64,000 nucleotides of DNA, from contig NC_090184.1 in assembly GCF_024679245.1 (NCBI RefSeq), positions 14,235,644-14,299,643 of the forward strand, given 5' to 3'. A program made the position numbers and the translations under genes. The notes under the pieces are model-generated. The model did not search any database. It worked only from the letters and a program-made list of their open reading frames with translations, and had not been told where the DNA came from. Shown piece after piece: positions 1-12,934 of the stretch. This DNA is from Pseudorasbora parva (Eukaryota > Chordata > Actinopteri > Cypriniformes > Gobionidae). Position 1 is the first letter of the stretch. Each line of letters starts with the position of its first letter.

Positions 1-1860
1 TATTGTGGGGATTCCTTTGAAAGCAGACTGGTTGTAATTCTTTCAATTTGTCTCACCTAAAAAGAGCAGTCTTGAAGTATGGGTCACTGTAACATTGTTT
101 TTATTAGTATAAATTATTATAAATACTTATTGCATTACACTTTTAAACTGAAATGTCCAATAAGTGGCACAAAAAGCATGTTCAGTTTTGTCGAGTAGTT
201 TGTATCTTATAGCTCACAATTGTGAGTTTATATCACACAATTCTGAGAAAGAATTGTGAGAGAATTTTTAATTTTGCATGTTGTAGAGTTAGCAGAATGT
301 TGGTAGAAGCACGTTTTTCCTATGAGCCTGTGTTGGTATGTTGCCTATTTTAAAATGGCTTAGAACAAGCTGCTATATTATTTTGCAACAACAAACAGTT
401 GGGCTAATGAACATTGCAGGGATAACAAAATGGATTACATGTAAGTTGATCTACATTGACGTAACGTGAAATAAAAAAGTACCAGCATAACATTATTCAC
501 ACCATCTATATTTTTTTATAGATATTTTTGTGAACAAGTCATCCGTTCATATGTTTCAGTTTCTAAAGATATTTTGACCTCATAATGTTTAATCAAAATG
601 TTATAAGTGGACCTTTCTGGGAAAACGAAAACTCATTCCTGCTGAATTGTCACTACTTCCGTAACTTTAATGTGCATTCCTAGTCCATCAGTCTATGCTG
701 CTCCAAAGAAAATAAATGTTAGTCTTCTCAATCTTTGATTGAAAACATAAAAGCCTGCTTTCCTGTGAAATTATTTTCCTTTTCCGCTGACGACTCTTTG
801 GCTCTTTTTTCCCCACATAGACTTGAAATGAAATTATGGCCCAGTTATTAGACCTTCATTCAATTAGTCCAATCTTGATACAAAACAATGGCACTGACAA
901 ATATTATCAGTGCAAGCTACTTTCAGTTAAAACTGCTCAAACTTGCATTTCAGCTTGGGACTAGGCTTAAGCTTTGTCTGTGAAACCGGGTGTAGTATAT
1001 TTATAATTCATATTGCTGTTATTTGAATCCCAGTTCTGCAAAGTCTTCTTTCACATTTGGACACTTTTGGGTCTAAATTTTAAACTACTGAACATTTATC
1101 GAACATGTTTTTATCATGTTGCAGTGACTGCTATTTTATAAAAACTATGTGTCACGCCTAAAAAGATCCCTAAACTGTGGGAAAATAACTGCAATGTATG
1201 GCCTCTTTGATGTATTGCTTCCGTAAATGATTTAAGGACAGACAGAAATAGATCTGACATATAACACAACGATGGGATCAGTTTACTTGTATTTGTGTGT
1301 TTTTGTTTGTCCATATCAGCCACAAACCTAATCCAAACCTGTTTTACTCTCGAGCGTTACCCATACCACCATCCAAACGTCTCTCTCTCCTCCTCTTCTC
1401 TTTCCTCTCTTCCTTCTGATAAGACTCTCCCTGGTCTCAGGCCCATTAGCCAATGGCGAAAGGGATAATTGTCATGGAAAAGAGCCGGGCGCGCGTTTGA
1501 TGTGGACCTCGACTTCCTTTTGATGTAAAAATGTATCCACTGTGATTATCAAGATTATGGCTTCCTCCCCCTCCTCTTCCTCATTCCCTCGCCCTTTCCA
1601 TCCCTCCATTAAGCTGTGAAGATTAATTGGAAACAGCCTGGTCTGATGGCTGAAGCTGATGCCGTTGTCTTCATGGATGTCGGGTCACTTTACTTGTGTT
1701 TGGGCAGCATATTAATTATGACTATATTAGTGTTTCTTCAACACTTCAGCACTTTATTCTCTGTGCACATAACACTCTTTCCCCAACATTGGCGTATATT
1801 TCCATAATTTAAAAGACAACTCTTCCCAGCCATTGACAGAAATGTCTGTTTCCACTGTTA
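1..1860. other. Intron 1 sequence, mostly unremarkable
   Basis: AT-rich sequence with no supported gene. The stretch at about 1370-1620 differs from its surroundings: a polypyrimidine run (about 1380-1430), then GC-richer non-repetitive sequence (1440-1560) with a CCAAT-like motif and a GGGCGCGCG core, then another pyrimidine run. It could be a regulatory block, but nothing decides that from sequence alone. Short open frames here have no domain content. Confidence 0.4.
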
Positions 1861-1864
1861 TATG

Positions 1865-2120
1865 GTAGGGGGCGCTATGACATTTTCGGGAACAGTACTG
1901 AATCTCCTGTTTAAATTCAGACACAAGCTGTGTCTCATTTCGTTCAATTTTGAGGGCTGTGTCCTCCGGAGGACACGTCCTCTGAACAATGCAGTATACG
2001 GAGTGTCCTCAATCAGAATTAAACGAGACGTCCTTTGTAGGACACACAGGCAGGAAGTATCACGTTGCTATGCCAACACGTTCAGCCTCGTTGCGCTCTC
2101 ACGCCAGTTATATGAATGAA
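1865..2120. repeat. Dispersed repeat with GTCCTCCGGAGGAC palindrome
   Basis: Contains GGGGGCGCTATGACA and a perfect palindrome GTCCTCCGGAGGAC, then TCCTCTGAACAATGCAG. The 5160-5330 region holds related text in the opposite orientation (CTCCGGAGGACGCAGCCTTC, then GAGACACA), so the two are copies or two arms of an older element that flank the nested transposon at 2408-4948. Confidence 0.45.
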
Positions 2121-2557
2121 ACGTATTCATAATTTGAAAATGCCTATATGAAATGTTTCTTGTCTTGACAGCAATGTACTGTTCTAAACGTTTAAAAAGC
2201 ACTAAAAACTTGAAATCCTGTTTACCACAACTGTTTCAGGTAGCCTAATACAGCTTAAAAACAAAAACAAGCTTAAACTAATTACATTTAAACACCACAT
2301 CAACGCTTGCATGTATATCTGGCGGCGGTGCCGTTTTTTCATATAATATAAAAAAAATATGACGGTTGTTAACAGCGACAGCGAAGGATACACCTCATGC
2401 ACACTCTCCCTGCGTCCCAATTCGCATACTATCCATCCTAAATAGTATTCGAAAATAGAATTAGTATGTCCCAAATCGTAGTATGTTGAAAAGAGTATTC
2501 CAAAGATGGTTTACTATTTGGTCCGAATTCGAAGTATGGATCGATGGGCACTCTAAC

Positions 2558-4324
2558 CATAGACATAATATACGTAGACGCCCCATTGACTTACGCTGCC
2601 TATTGGAGCGGACGTATCAGCGCGGCGCCATCTTGGATGGTTCTCCAATGCGCCGCCTCCCGCATTTATTTCCACTGAGGAAGATATATTCTCAACTACA
2701 ACGATCATAACTCCCCGAGTTTTTACCGGATTTTCACACGGTTTGGTTTGTTACAAACTGCAGAGACTTAGTTATGATACAGGACGCTGTCACACACTGA
2801 AAAATTCTGCTTTCATGTAGAAAGACTTTGTATTACAAGCTTTAACTAAGACATATGGTATACTATGACATATTGATAAATGTATAAATGAATGAATTTT
2901 ATATTTTAATAAAAAAAACAGTTTGATTGTTAATTTGAATTTATTTCTCTCACACACTCACACAGGCATATTGATAAATGTATACATTTATGAATTTTAT
3001 ATTTTAATAAAGAAACAAGTTTTATTTTTCACTTAGATTTATTTCTCACACACACACACCTTCTGTAACACATACAAGCTCCCATATATACTGTACCAGC
3101 TCAGAATGATTCTTTTTGTAAAGGGAAAGGCCTAAAGTAAACGTTATAATTCCAGGTCATTCCAGCATCTTACATTACCCTGTCAGGCTTGCAACTGGGA
3201 CTGGGAGCTAAAATCCTTTAAAAATAACTTTTTTGCACAGCTTCTTGCGTATGCTTGCACTCTGTAACTCCAAGGTAGTTAATTTTGCGATGTGTTGCAG
3301 CCTTACTTTGTGAAATAGACCTACAGACACCACAAATGACACAAGCATGAAATGATGATGATGTATAAATTGTAAAATAACCTAAATTATTGTTCAATCT
3401 TACTTGTGAAATGTAATCCCATGCGACCTGGTATCAATATTGCGTTATTGCAACCGTAAGCTGCATACAATACAGGCATAATTGCTCGATCTCCATTGAC
3501 TCTGAATGCTAGCGTTGAGTGGAGAGACCCAACCAATATGGCGGCGACGCTGGATCACTCTCCAGCACATCATGGGGCGTCTACGTATATGATGTCTATA
3601 GGCTTGTTTGAGATGAAAAAAAGGCGAGACTAGGCGGCTGCAGTGAGGGGAGGAGTGAAAAAAGTTCAGGCAAGCTGGACAGTTCTCTCCTCTCGTAGTG
3701 GATCAGACACCTGCGAGATCAGTTGCGGATATCGCGGGATTCACACTCGTGCGCTCTGTTGCTGATAAACTGGATGTAATTTAAGTTCTGTTGCTTTTAT
3801 ATAAAAATAAATATTATGAACAAGACACCCAAAGTTTTTGTTATTTAGTTCCATTCGAAAGACCTGTTTATCAACCATTTTTACTTTAATTACATACATG
3901 TTTTTATATATTTTTATAAATATGACAACAATCACATAACCAACAGAGAGATCACACTGTCAGAGAGTTTGGGAATATTCACACAATTTATACACATTAA
4001 AACATGATATCAGAGTTTTAAAATCAAACATTTAAAAAAAGAAAAATACATCACGGTTGTTTAAGCCAATACGCATTAAGCTGTGTCGTCAGCAAGTCGT
4101 TTCCCATCGTGCTTTTGGTCAGCGCAGTCGGTGGAGAGCAACTGCGCTCGACTGCAGAATCCGACACATCCGCCTTGCCATCGCGAGAGATTTTTGACAT
4201 ACGTCAGCATGACATCAGAGCAAGGCGGACCGCCCTCGGACACATTTCTAACCGGCATGCATCTCGCGCTGATCACCGGTGATCGGTTCTGCGCAGATTT
4301 TGCTCATCTCAAACAAGCCTTATG
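2558..4324. mobile_element. hAT-like element F inserted in H, with 8-bp target duplication
   Basis: Direct repeats ACTCTAAC flank the insertion exactly (2550-2557 and 4325-4332). The right end, reverse-complemented, reads CATAAGGCTTGTTTGAGATG; its partner CTATAGGCTTGTTTGAGATG lies at about 3597, because the first bases of the left end were split off by a further insertion (E, 2560-3600). Body 3601-4321 is G+C richer than its surroundings. An 8-bp duplication fits hAT-type transposition. No transposase is encoded, so it is non-autonomous. Confidence 0.75.
2560..3600. mobile_element. Element E: about 1 kb inverted-repeat transposon inside F
   Basis: Left end ATAGACATAATATACGTAGA (2560) and right end, reverse-complemented, ATAGACATCATATACGTAGA (ending about 3600) form a 28-bp terminal inverted repeat with one mismatch, both followed by CGCCCCAT. 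The flanks fit a TA target: removing E leaves CATAGGCTTG, nearly the expected left end of F (CATAAGGCTTG). Inside are two tandem copies (about 2868-2962 and 2966-3060) of a segment starting CATATTGATAAATGTATA. There is no coding capacity. Confidence 0.7.
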
Positions 4325-4966
4325 ACTCTAACGGCTGATGTTGCCCACAACCCATTGCGAGTTGGACGAGGATTCGATTAGAACTACAAACGCGGATAAA
4401 AAGCGTTAAAAAACTACAAACATGATGGATGTGCGAGTCAGACGGTTAAGTAGAGAAGTTTAGATAAAGGTGTTTGAGTGACCAACTATCAATATTTAAC
4501 CTGACAAAAATATATTTATTCAGTGTTGTCAATGTCCACATTATATTTCACCTGCAGCAGCATTGTGAACTTTTTTAATGACACGTTTGGCCATTAACTT
4601 TTAAATGCATCATTATATTTAAACTGCAAACACACGAGGAGAGTCTCTGAGCCACAAATACACACACATGGCAGATCAACGAGCGGCTACATTTCTCTCT
4701 GATACGGTAGGAGATTAAACTGAATGTGGAGGATTTGAACTGTGATGAATCTGACGATGATTGACAGGGCAGATAAACGGTGACGGGATGCACGTAACTA
4801 AGCGACAGAGTCTGTTAAAGATGGCGAAGTAGTATGTCCCGAAGCTTGCAGTCTTTTCTGCTACACACTCAAAAGTATATACCTTTTCTTCACAAAAAGA
4901 GTACATACTTTTAGGACGTAGTATAAGTAGGTGAAATGGGACACAGCATCTGAATTCCTGTGAAAG

Positions 4967-5150
4967 AAGGGCACATTCAAAGGTCGCATTTGGAGAGTCC
5001 TACTCTATATAAACTGCTTTATTTACTGTTATTGTGAAGCATCCTTGAGCATGGGAAAGCCGCTATATAAATTAAACTTATTATTATTATTAAAATTATT
5101 ATTATTATTATTGTTATTATTATTATTATTATTATTACTCAATTTTTTAA
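4967..5150 (+). repeat. SINE/LINE-type 3' tail with TTA microsatellite
   Basis: The words GTGAAGCATCCTTGAGCATG and GCGCTATATAAAT-like (here CCGCTATATAAATTAAA) followed by (TTA)n at about 5080-5145 are the common 3' tail of a fish retroposon. No body with RNA polymerase III boxes is clear upstream, so only the tail is claimed. Confidence 0.5.
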
Positions 5151-5329
5151 ATGAGATGGCCTTATGACATATGCAGCCTTCAAATGTGACCTCCGGAGGA
5201 CGCAGCCTTCTGAAATGAGACACAACTACAGTGTGCCGTGTGAAGGATTGCTGCTTTTGCATAGGTAGGGGATGCTATTACACGTCTTCTGCATGAGTAC
5301 TGAATCTTCTGATCAAAACACAGGTGAAA

Positions 5330-6847
5330 AAGAAGCAGAAACTAGTGATTACATATGCGTCTGCTTATCATAGGTATCATGTAGGTATAAGTATGGTGAT
5401 CATCAACATTAAACAGCATTACAAAAAAACTACTAATGTTACTGAATGAAATGTCGAGCTATAGGACCGTGAAGCTTTGGTTGTGTTGATGAACTTGATC
5501 TACTCCATCTATGTTTTGACAGTGTTCTGAATCCCATCTGGATGTAGACTTTGAAAAACAGCTCAAAATCTTGCTCTTTTATGAAACGTATCTATATTTA
5601 AGTGTTTATACGCTGGTGGGGAAAAAGTTAAAACAGTCTGACTACCATTTAAAGGTACTTTATAACTCGCTATTGCGTGTTTATATCTCGCAATTCTGAC
5701 CTTATAACTCACAATTTCCACTTTATATCATGCAAATCTAAAAAAAAAGTTGCAATTATCTTTTAATTTTTTAGTTCTGTTTCAGAAACAAGCTCCCATA
5801 CAATATATAATTCAAAATGAGAAAAAGTAAAACACATAAACATAATTCTACAGCCAGAAAGATGAATGCACATTTCAATTGGGTCATTTATGTAGTAGAA
5901 ATGTGAAATTATTTTATAAGTTAGTGCCTTCTAGACTGAGAAAAGCCAAAAAAAGTATTTTTTGAGTCAGATTTCATTCATGCGAACAGCTGAGCCGAGC
6001 TAAGCATGGCAGTCATTCATGGTGTGTGTCCAGTCTGCTGCATTTTCAGTTCATGCCTATGGAAGATAAACTTTCACAGGAATTCATTGAAAACACTCGC
6101 GTTTCTCCGACTGTTCTGTAATGACTGACAAAGTTTTGCATATTAAAATGATTTTCAACAATCCCGCCATTACACGTGTAGGATTTTGAAAACCTCTGAC
6201 GTTGAAAAAAAAACTTGTTACGTAGTTGAACATAATAAAACATTCATGCGTATTACATATGCTTTATTAGCCTTGGCTGTGGCAAATAAACTTAGAGTTG
6301 CAACTGTTATAATTGACAAAGGATGACTTACTGTAAATGTAAGTGTAAATTGACCCCTTCCCCAGCTCCACCTGTATAGATCTGCCATGGTAAATTTCAT
6401 ACAGTATCTGCTATTTGTGCAGCAGCAGTAAGTCTTACATGCTCATAGCAGCATGTCTGTGTATGTACTGGCAGTGGCAAGTCTATTTACTTCTACAATC
6501 TTTCTTCGTGTATATACCAGAATCTAAAGCTGCAGTCATGGGATTTGAAGGCAGCAAAGTGAGAATTTGTGTGAGAGTTGGCAAGTGTATTTATCTGAGG
6601 TGCCTAGCCATATAAGCACGTTTGTGTCAGGGTGTTTACTGTTATATGTGTGTTTGTGTTGGATATACGCTTGTGTGTTTTGGTTCAGCGTGCGTGTTGG
6701 CAAGTGTGTGTATGACAGTGTGTGAGTGAGGCCTGTTTTCATTGGATGCATGGATGGATTTTATTTTACATCTCTGTCTGTGAATGTGTGATTAGTGACT
6801 GTCATCACAATGACTCATTTCATCTCTGCTTTTGCATTTCTTCACAG
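5330..6847. other. Intron 1, no supported gene
   Basis: AT-rich, without clear repeats or conserved coding. 6600-6790 is rich in TG steps just ahead of the first LRR exon. Nothing else is supported. Confidence 0.4.
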
Positions 6848-6919
6848 AAATCTGAGCAACAATCGTATCCGTGTCCTGAAAAATGGCTCCTTCACCGGCT
6901 TGTACTCCCTCGAGAAGCT
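6848..6919 (+). CDS. adgra2: ADGRA2 exon: leucine-rich repeat 1 (probable exon 2)
   Basis: This 72-bp exon encodes one LRR unit, NLSNNRIRVLKNGSF followed by TGLYSLEKL, with the LxxNxIxxL pattern and an N-glycosylation sequon (NGS). It is bounded by a ttcacag acceptor and a gtaagt donor. It enters after two bases of a codon and leaves after two bases of a codon (phase 2 at both ends), exactly like the next three LRR exons, so they splice in frame. The leading half of the first repeat and the signal peptide must sit in an exon upstream of the window. In human ADGRA2 the matching part is the first LRR, rich in SNN and NGSFLGL. The exon is isolated: the next one is 40.7 kb downstream. ADGRA3 is the alternative paralogue, less likely from the later exons. 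Confidence 0.88.
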
Positions 6920-7185
6920 GTAAGTAAATCTCTTTCTCGCCATCATCTTCATCACCATTGCAAGGCTTAGTGGTGTCTTTCATGTGTGCTGCCTAGGGAT
7001 GGGCATTTCAAGTCTTTTCAGAGTACGAAAACATTCAAATGAGTAACCAATTACTCAACAAATAATATGGAACCACCAATAACTTTTATACTTTTTGTTT
7101 AGTTTTTTTGAAAATGCAGTGGAATGCAAAAACATACATTCTGTGTGAACAGAATTCTAAGTGTCTGGGTTTGTTTCCCCTTTGC

Positions 7186-8197
7186 TTAAAGGGATATTTC
7201 ACCCACATTTTTTAGTTTGCCCATGATTTACTAACCCTCAAGCCATCCTAGGTGTATATAACATTCTTCTTTCAGACAAATACAGTCAGAGATATTTTAA
7301 AAATGTCCTGGCTCTTCCAAGCATTATAATGGCAGTGAATGGCAATCCAAAATTTGAAGCTAGAAAACTGTATCCATCCATTATAAAAGTGCTTCACATG
7401 GCATCTGGCACTATTCACTTTAATTCAGCCATCCATTATGAAAAAAAATCCATATTGTTCCGGGGGGTTAATAAAGGCCTTCTGAAGTGAATCAATGGAT
7501 TTTTGTTTGAAACATTTTGTAAGAAATTTTTTTTGAAAGTAAAATATCTTGCTGCCAACAGACTGCTTTCCGTGTTCAAAAAAATTTGTGTTCGTAACTG
7601 GCACGACGATGATGTCAGACGTAGCGTAAGCGTTTGAACTGCGAGAGGCGCTACACTTTCTGCGCAAGTTAAATACGATAGGCGTTCCGTTGGAAGCTAG
7701 ATATTTTACTTTATAAAGTTTTAAATATGGATATTTTTCTTACACAAACCCATTGGTTCACTTCAGAAAGCCTTTATTAACCCCCCAGAGCCATATGGAT
7801 TTTTCACAATGGATGGATACACTTTTTTGGGGATATTTTCATATTTTGTAGATATCAATGTCAATAGCCTCGCTCACATCAGCTGACTGTAAACGGATCA
7901 CGTCTACCTATAAAAATTCGACATCTATTACAGCATACATATATAATCTCCTCATTCTGTTGAACACAGAGGAAGATATTTTGAAGAATGTTGGTAACCA
8001 GACAGTTTACGGCACCCATTGACTTCCATATTAGAAAAAAAAGTCAATGGAAGTCAATGGGTACTGTCAAATGTCTGGTTACCAACATTCTTTTATGTTC
8101 AACAGAAGAAAGAAACTCAACTCATACAGGTTTGGAACAACATAATGTAAAGTAAATGATAACAAAATTTCCATGTTTGGGTGAACTGTCCCTTTAA
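7186..8197. mobile_element. TTAA-flanked inverted-repeat element (AAAGGGATATTTCACCC type)
   Basis: Starts TTAAAGGGATATTTCACCC and ends GGGTGAACTGTCCCTTTAA, with TTAA at both edges. The inside holds a hairpin at 7986-8090: 44-bp arms beginning GAATGTTGGTAACCAGAC. Part of the interior (AAATGTCCTG, TTCCAAGC, TATAATGGCAGTGA, GGGGTTAATAAAGGCCTTCT) recurs at 29142-30250, a second copy split by a retroposon. It is non-autonomous. A Kolobok or piggyBac-like class would fit TTAA; this is inference. Confidence 0.7.
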
Positions 8198-9471
8198 ATA
8201 CAATAAAGAGAGTCCAAATTATTGTGATAGCAACATTTGCTTTAATTTGAATCAGAATGTTCCTTTAATTTCCATACTGAATATTGAAGTTAACGCTGCC
8301 AGAGAGCTGTTTGCTGCTATCTGTGAGTGTGATGCTACAGTAGGGAGGATGAGCCGGTATGTGTGATTATCACAGAAGTCTAGAGGAAATAGTCTCATTA
8401 CACCTCCATATATCACCCTGAGAAAAACCGCTGAGTCTGGAGAGATAATAGAGGAGGAGGAGAGGAGGCTGCCAGGGATTGAAGGAGAAATATGTTCTGT
8501 TGCTGACTGACCTGCAGTATTGGTGCGTGATACTGACAGCTAGACTATATTATTTTCTAATAAAATGGGTTTTAAGCTCTTTATGGGCCGCTTCACACAG
8601 AACGTGTTTTTACTGTTAAAAACATGAGGCGCAGGTCTGTGGAATGATAAAAAAAGCCCAGAGACAGTTTTTTTAGATGGTGCAATTTTTCCCGTAAAAA
8701 CCCTGTTTTTAGAATGCTGTGTCAACCGCGAGACTGCAAAAGACGTCAGTTGTGAGCGCAATGTATACCTGTAGCGCATATGGACATTGAAAAACAATGG
8801 AAAAGTAGCGCAGTGGAAGGAAAAAATGCATTCTGTGTGAAGCCTGCAGATAAAAATGGTGACATGTAGCAAAATGGCTAAAATGCATAACACTGTGGTA
8901 TTATTTTTAGTGGGCTGAAATGTTTTATAATTCTAAATATTGTGTGTTTTTATTGCGCGTGTGAGTGTGTGCGCGTATGAGGTCATTAGTGTGTGCACGT
9001 GCGTGAGCTCGTGTTCATGTGTGCACGTGTGCTGTGATTAGCCGTGTGTGTGTAAGACAGGGCTGCTCTCTGTATGTAGGTGTTTTGTTTGGGGTAAAAG
9101 GATCTGATTTGCTTGTTTTTGCAAGTGCAGACAAGACCCCTGGGGAGCTGCGGGGGGGCAAAGGTCAGAGAAACTGGAGCCGTGCCCGCAAACAGGCACT
9201 CGTACCTGGGATTGTAGTTAAACTGGGTTAGGATGGGGGTAGGGGTGTTTTAACTGCAGATGTTAACCCTCTATTATAGTTTTTGCCTATTGCTTACACA
9301 CGTTCGGCTAAATTTGGCTTATTGTGTCAAAACTCTACACACAAGCAAATAAGACACACCACTGGGAAATGAACCATTCACATCTATGTCAAATTGAAAC
9401 TCTGCTATCAAAACCTAACTTTTGTCAAAATGTCACTCTGATGACAAAATGATACACACTTGCATTATACT
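8198..9471. other. Intron 2, no supported gene
   Basis: Mostly unique-looking sequence. 8380-8490 is purine-rich (GAGGAGGAG runs) and 8940-9060 is TG-rich. The 117-codon minus-strand frame over 8540-8893 shows no domain and no codon signal, and is not called a gene. Confidence 0.4.
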
Positions 9472-9472
9472 A

Positions 9473-9652
<180 letters not shown>

Positions 9653-12100
9653 TATAAAACACTGCAGTCTTTAATTTTTACTGTTTTTAGTCAGTTCTTC
9701 AGTTAGCATTATGTGAAGCAATGCAACACTTAAAGTTTTTGTTCTTTTTTTCACAACAAGCAAAAATGAAAATGCTGAAAGGTTACAAATGACATACTCA
9801 ATATTGCACATCACAGTACTATACTTCACACTACAGTAGAAACTCAGTGCTAGAGTGTGCTATGTCTTGTACTGTAATGATCCACAAAACTATCATTATT
9901 TGTTACAAAGGGAGCTCTAACCAACTTGCAATACAGTAATGTGATACGGTACAGTACTGTAAATACTGTAGATCCAGTCTGGAATGGAAAGTTGCTGTTT
10001 TTCAGTCTAAATTTCCTTATGATGAATGGAACTGTGAACCGGCTTAGATGTGGGTGGACTCTCTGCCCAGCTTCCCTCACTGTCAGGCCATGACTTATCA
10101 CATGATCCACCAACGTTGCTGTAATATCATCTGAAATATTATTCTGTGCACAGCCTCTTTGACCATGTTCCCTCTGGCTGAGCCTGGTGGAGATGGGCTA
10201 GGGAGGTCTTATTCATCCCGCCTGCTGTCTCTCATTTTCACTTTTAGAGCATTTTAGAGTGCTCTCACAGCCAGTGCTGCTGTCTGTCCCTCTCCTAGTA
10301 TTATATTTATTTTTTCTATTTCATTCATGGTTGTAAAGTTATTTATTAATGTATTAAATGTATTAAAGTAGAGGTCTCTTATAGAAATGTATTTGTGACA
10401 GTGAAGGAGGAAGTCTCGATCTCTCTCTGGTCCTACAGTGAACACACACCCTTTGCTCTCTTGGTAACCAGCTCTTTCTGTGTCTGCCCGTCTCGATGGC
10501 CAGACTGTGCTCACTGTCCTGTTGTTACAGTGCTTTTGTTTAACCTGATAACCGTCACGAGGACGAGGACGTGCTGAAGCTCTCTTTGTTTAAATTAGCT
10601 CAAAATTACTATCAGATGTAAGTAATTACCTTGACAAACTATACATCATTAAAAAGATCTAAGACTAAAGTTTAATTTTTTTACCTCTGTTTTATTCTCA
10701 AAGTCTTATAGTGACCGTAATGTGTTAAATATGTTCCAGGAGTTATGAATATGATCTTGGGCGTCGCTACCTTTTGATTGTAATATGCGCGTCATTTGCT
10801 CCCATTCATAAAAAAATCCTCCTTGGTCGTCATGAAGACACTCGACAAAACAACTTTTATATAAAACAACTTTTGTTATATAAAACACTCTACATATAAA
10901 ATATAAAGTGATATGAAGCAAGTTTTGAATAAAACATGATTTTAATCGTATAAATTGTTGTTTTGCTGGTGTGCTAAGCTAACATGCTAGCTTGCCCTAG
11001 ATGCACCTGCCACTGAGTAAATACTTATTTTTATGAACATTTTCTAAATGTAAAACTACTGAAATGCTTATTTGGACGAAATGCATTCAATAGAGTCTCA
11101 GTGAGGGTAAAGTGAGAGGTTTGATTTAGAAATGAGGTTTGAATAGAGAATCGTTAGTAATTATAATGCAGACAAAAGAATAATAATTGGAACCATAACC
11201 AGTCCGCAGAAGTGTGAATGCCGGGGAGACAAACTAAATGGGGCAGTTTGCACCTCTAAACAATAGAGGCAATACAGCGACTGAAAGCTGAGAAGATGTG
11301 GCAATAAACATCAGTTGATATTTCAGCGATATCTCAAAATAAAATCGCATGAAACGATCTTGTAAAACGTTTAATAAAATGCAGAGTTTTAGACTGATCA
11401 TCTTCAGATCTGAAATATAACATGGTCAGACTTGTGGCTTTAGCTGTAGTGCATTTCTAGATTTCTCCAAGGCCCACTTCAATTTTATTTTCATAAAGAT
11501 ATATCATACAAATAAATTTCTAATAACTTTACAAAACTTTGAAGCTTATTATAGCTTTTTTTTATTATAAAAAATATTATCATTTTGACTTTACAGTAAA
11601 CTGCCAGGTGTCTGCTTTCAAATGAGACCATAATTATGCTTTTAGTGCAAAGGATTCACAAACTGTATTTGTTTTAGTCTGAGTATACATTTCTTAGGAT
11701 TTTTTCAAAATTTAGAAATCAGCTTAACAGGTTAAGGTATGGTTACACTTTGTTTAAGGCATAGTAACAACAACTTATAGTTATGTTACTTTAGTTTAAG
11801 CATGTGTCTATAGTGTTCAAGCAACGGGCAAAAACTGTAGTAGCACATCATTTTCTTTCACTTTATTGGAAATCTTCACTGAAACCAATAGTATTCTGCT
11901 GTTTTTGAGCCACATTTTTCCAAATTTCCTCCCACTGTCTTTCCTTGTTCCCCATGGTGATGTGCTTTATTTTATTCAGTTTCATTATAGTTGTAATACA
12001 TCAGGATTTTGCTGCATCATTGGTTAGTCTTTAGTTGTTGATTTTTAGATTATTGATTAACATTGTTGTATCAGAGATTGTAAATTTGGGAAGAAGGAGG
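9653..12100. other. Intron 2, no supported gene
   Basis: AT-rich sequence without strong repeats or exon-like blocks. 9780-9980 has several short CAGTACTGTA-type inverted motifs. Short open frames have no recognisable content. Confidence 0.4.
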
Positions 12101-12860
12101 CGGGAACTGGTGAACGTTTAAAAGGCTTTAATCAACAATTAACAAACTAAAAGCGGCAGCCTCTTACGGACGACTGCCGCGCGCGCACATAACAAAACGT
12201 AAACAAAACCTGAAGTAAACTCCAGGCCAGGTTCTATCTTGTCCTTTACTGTCTTCACTCCTCCTTTTATGCTCCTGTCACTCCTCCATGAGAGATCCGA
12301 GACCGGTGCACAGCTGGCACTCATCATCCAATCGCTCACTGGCCTCGTTTCGCTTTCTCGCGGCTCTCGCTCGCCCTGCTTGTCACATACCCCCATCGCC
12401 CTTCGCAGGCCGGGGGGTCCCCTTGAGACTGCGCTCTACTCCCCCACAGGGCCAGTCTTGGGGGCCGCAGCACCTGGGTAAGGACAGACGAGATAAGAAA
12501 AAAGGAGATGGAAGCACAAGGAGCGTCAAACACGAGAAAGGGGAGAGAAAAAAAAATCTTTGTCCGGTTCCTGGACACACTGCAGCCCGGTCCTCAACCA
12601 GCCAAGAGGCTCTTCCTCGCAGTGCCATGTGATGGTACTGGATGCTCGGTTTGACACTTATCCCTCTCCTGGTGGCCGGTGGTGGCTCCTCTGGTTGAGG
12701 GCAGCCGGCAACGAGTCCCGCGCTCCCTGCTCCTCCCCAAGGCAAACGCTGGCGACTCCTCCGCTCCCTCTCGGATGCCAGCCACCCCACCTCGACCCAG
12801 GAGCACGGCAGCAAGCTTTCCGTCCCACCTCACAATTGTCTAATATACAATTTTGACTCC
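12080..12860. repeat. GC-rich island, probably a retroelement fragment (possible LTR)
   Basis: A sharp change to GC-rich sequence, with CGCGCGCG (12178-12185), CACATACCCCCATCGCCC (12385) and GGCCGGGGGGTCCCC. Several overlapping open frames up to 143 codons occur on both strands simply because stops are rare in GC-rich DNA; none has a domain. The composition and the pattern of a TTTAATC-containing left part suggest a fish LTR fragment in minus orientation, from recall only. Confidence 0.4.
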
Positions 12861-12934
12861 TAAATTCTTGTCATGTTGTCAAATTACACGTTGCTTCCCG
12901 ACCAATGGTGAATGGACCCTTTCAACAGACCCTA

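Larger units (their letters stand above)
2408..4948. mobile_element. Outer inverted-repeat DNA transposon H (interrupted)
   Basis: The left end reads TGCGTCCCAATTCGCATACT and the right end, reverse-complemented, reads TGCTGTGTCCCATTTCACCT, an imperfect terminal inverted repeat. A second copy at 51691-51966 has the same ends and interior words (AGTATTCGAAAATAGAATTA, AACGGTGACGGGATGCACGT), but is only about 276 bp. The present copy is long because another transposon with an 8-bp target duplication sits inside it (2558-4324). The superfamily is not certain; hAT-like is plausible. Confidence 0.75.

Noticed and set aside
8540..8893. 117-codon minus-strand frame
   Set aside because: No domain or coding signal; likely chance in AT-rich DNA.
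12239..12856. Overlapping 80-143-codon frames on both strands
   Set aside because: A GC-rich stretch with few stops. The frames overlap on both strands and none has a domain; composition suggests a retroelement fragment.
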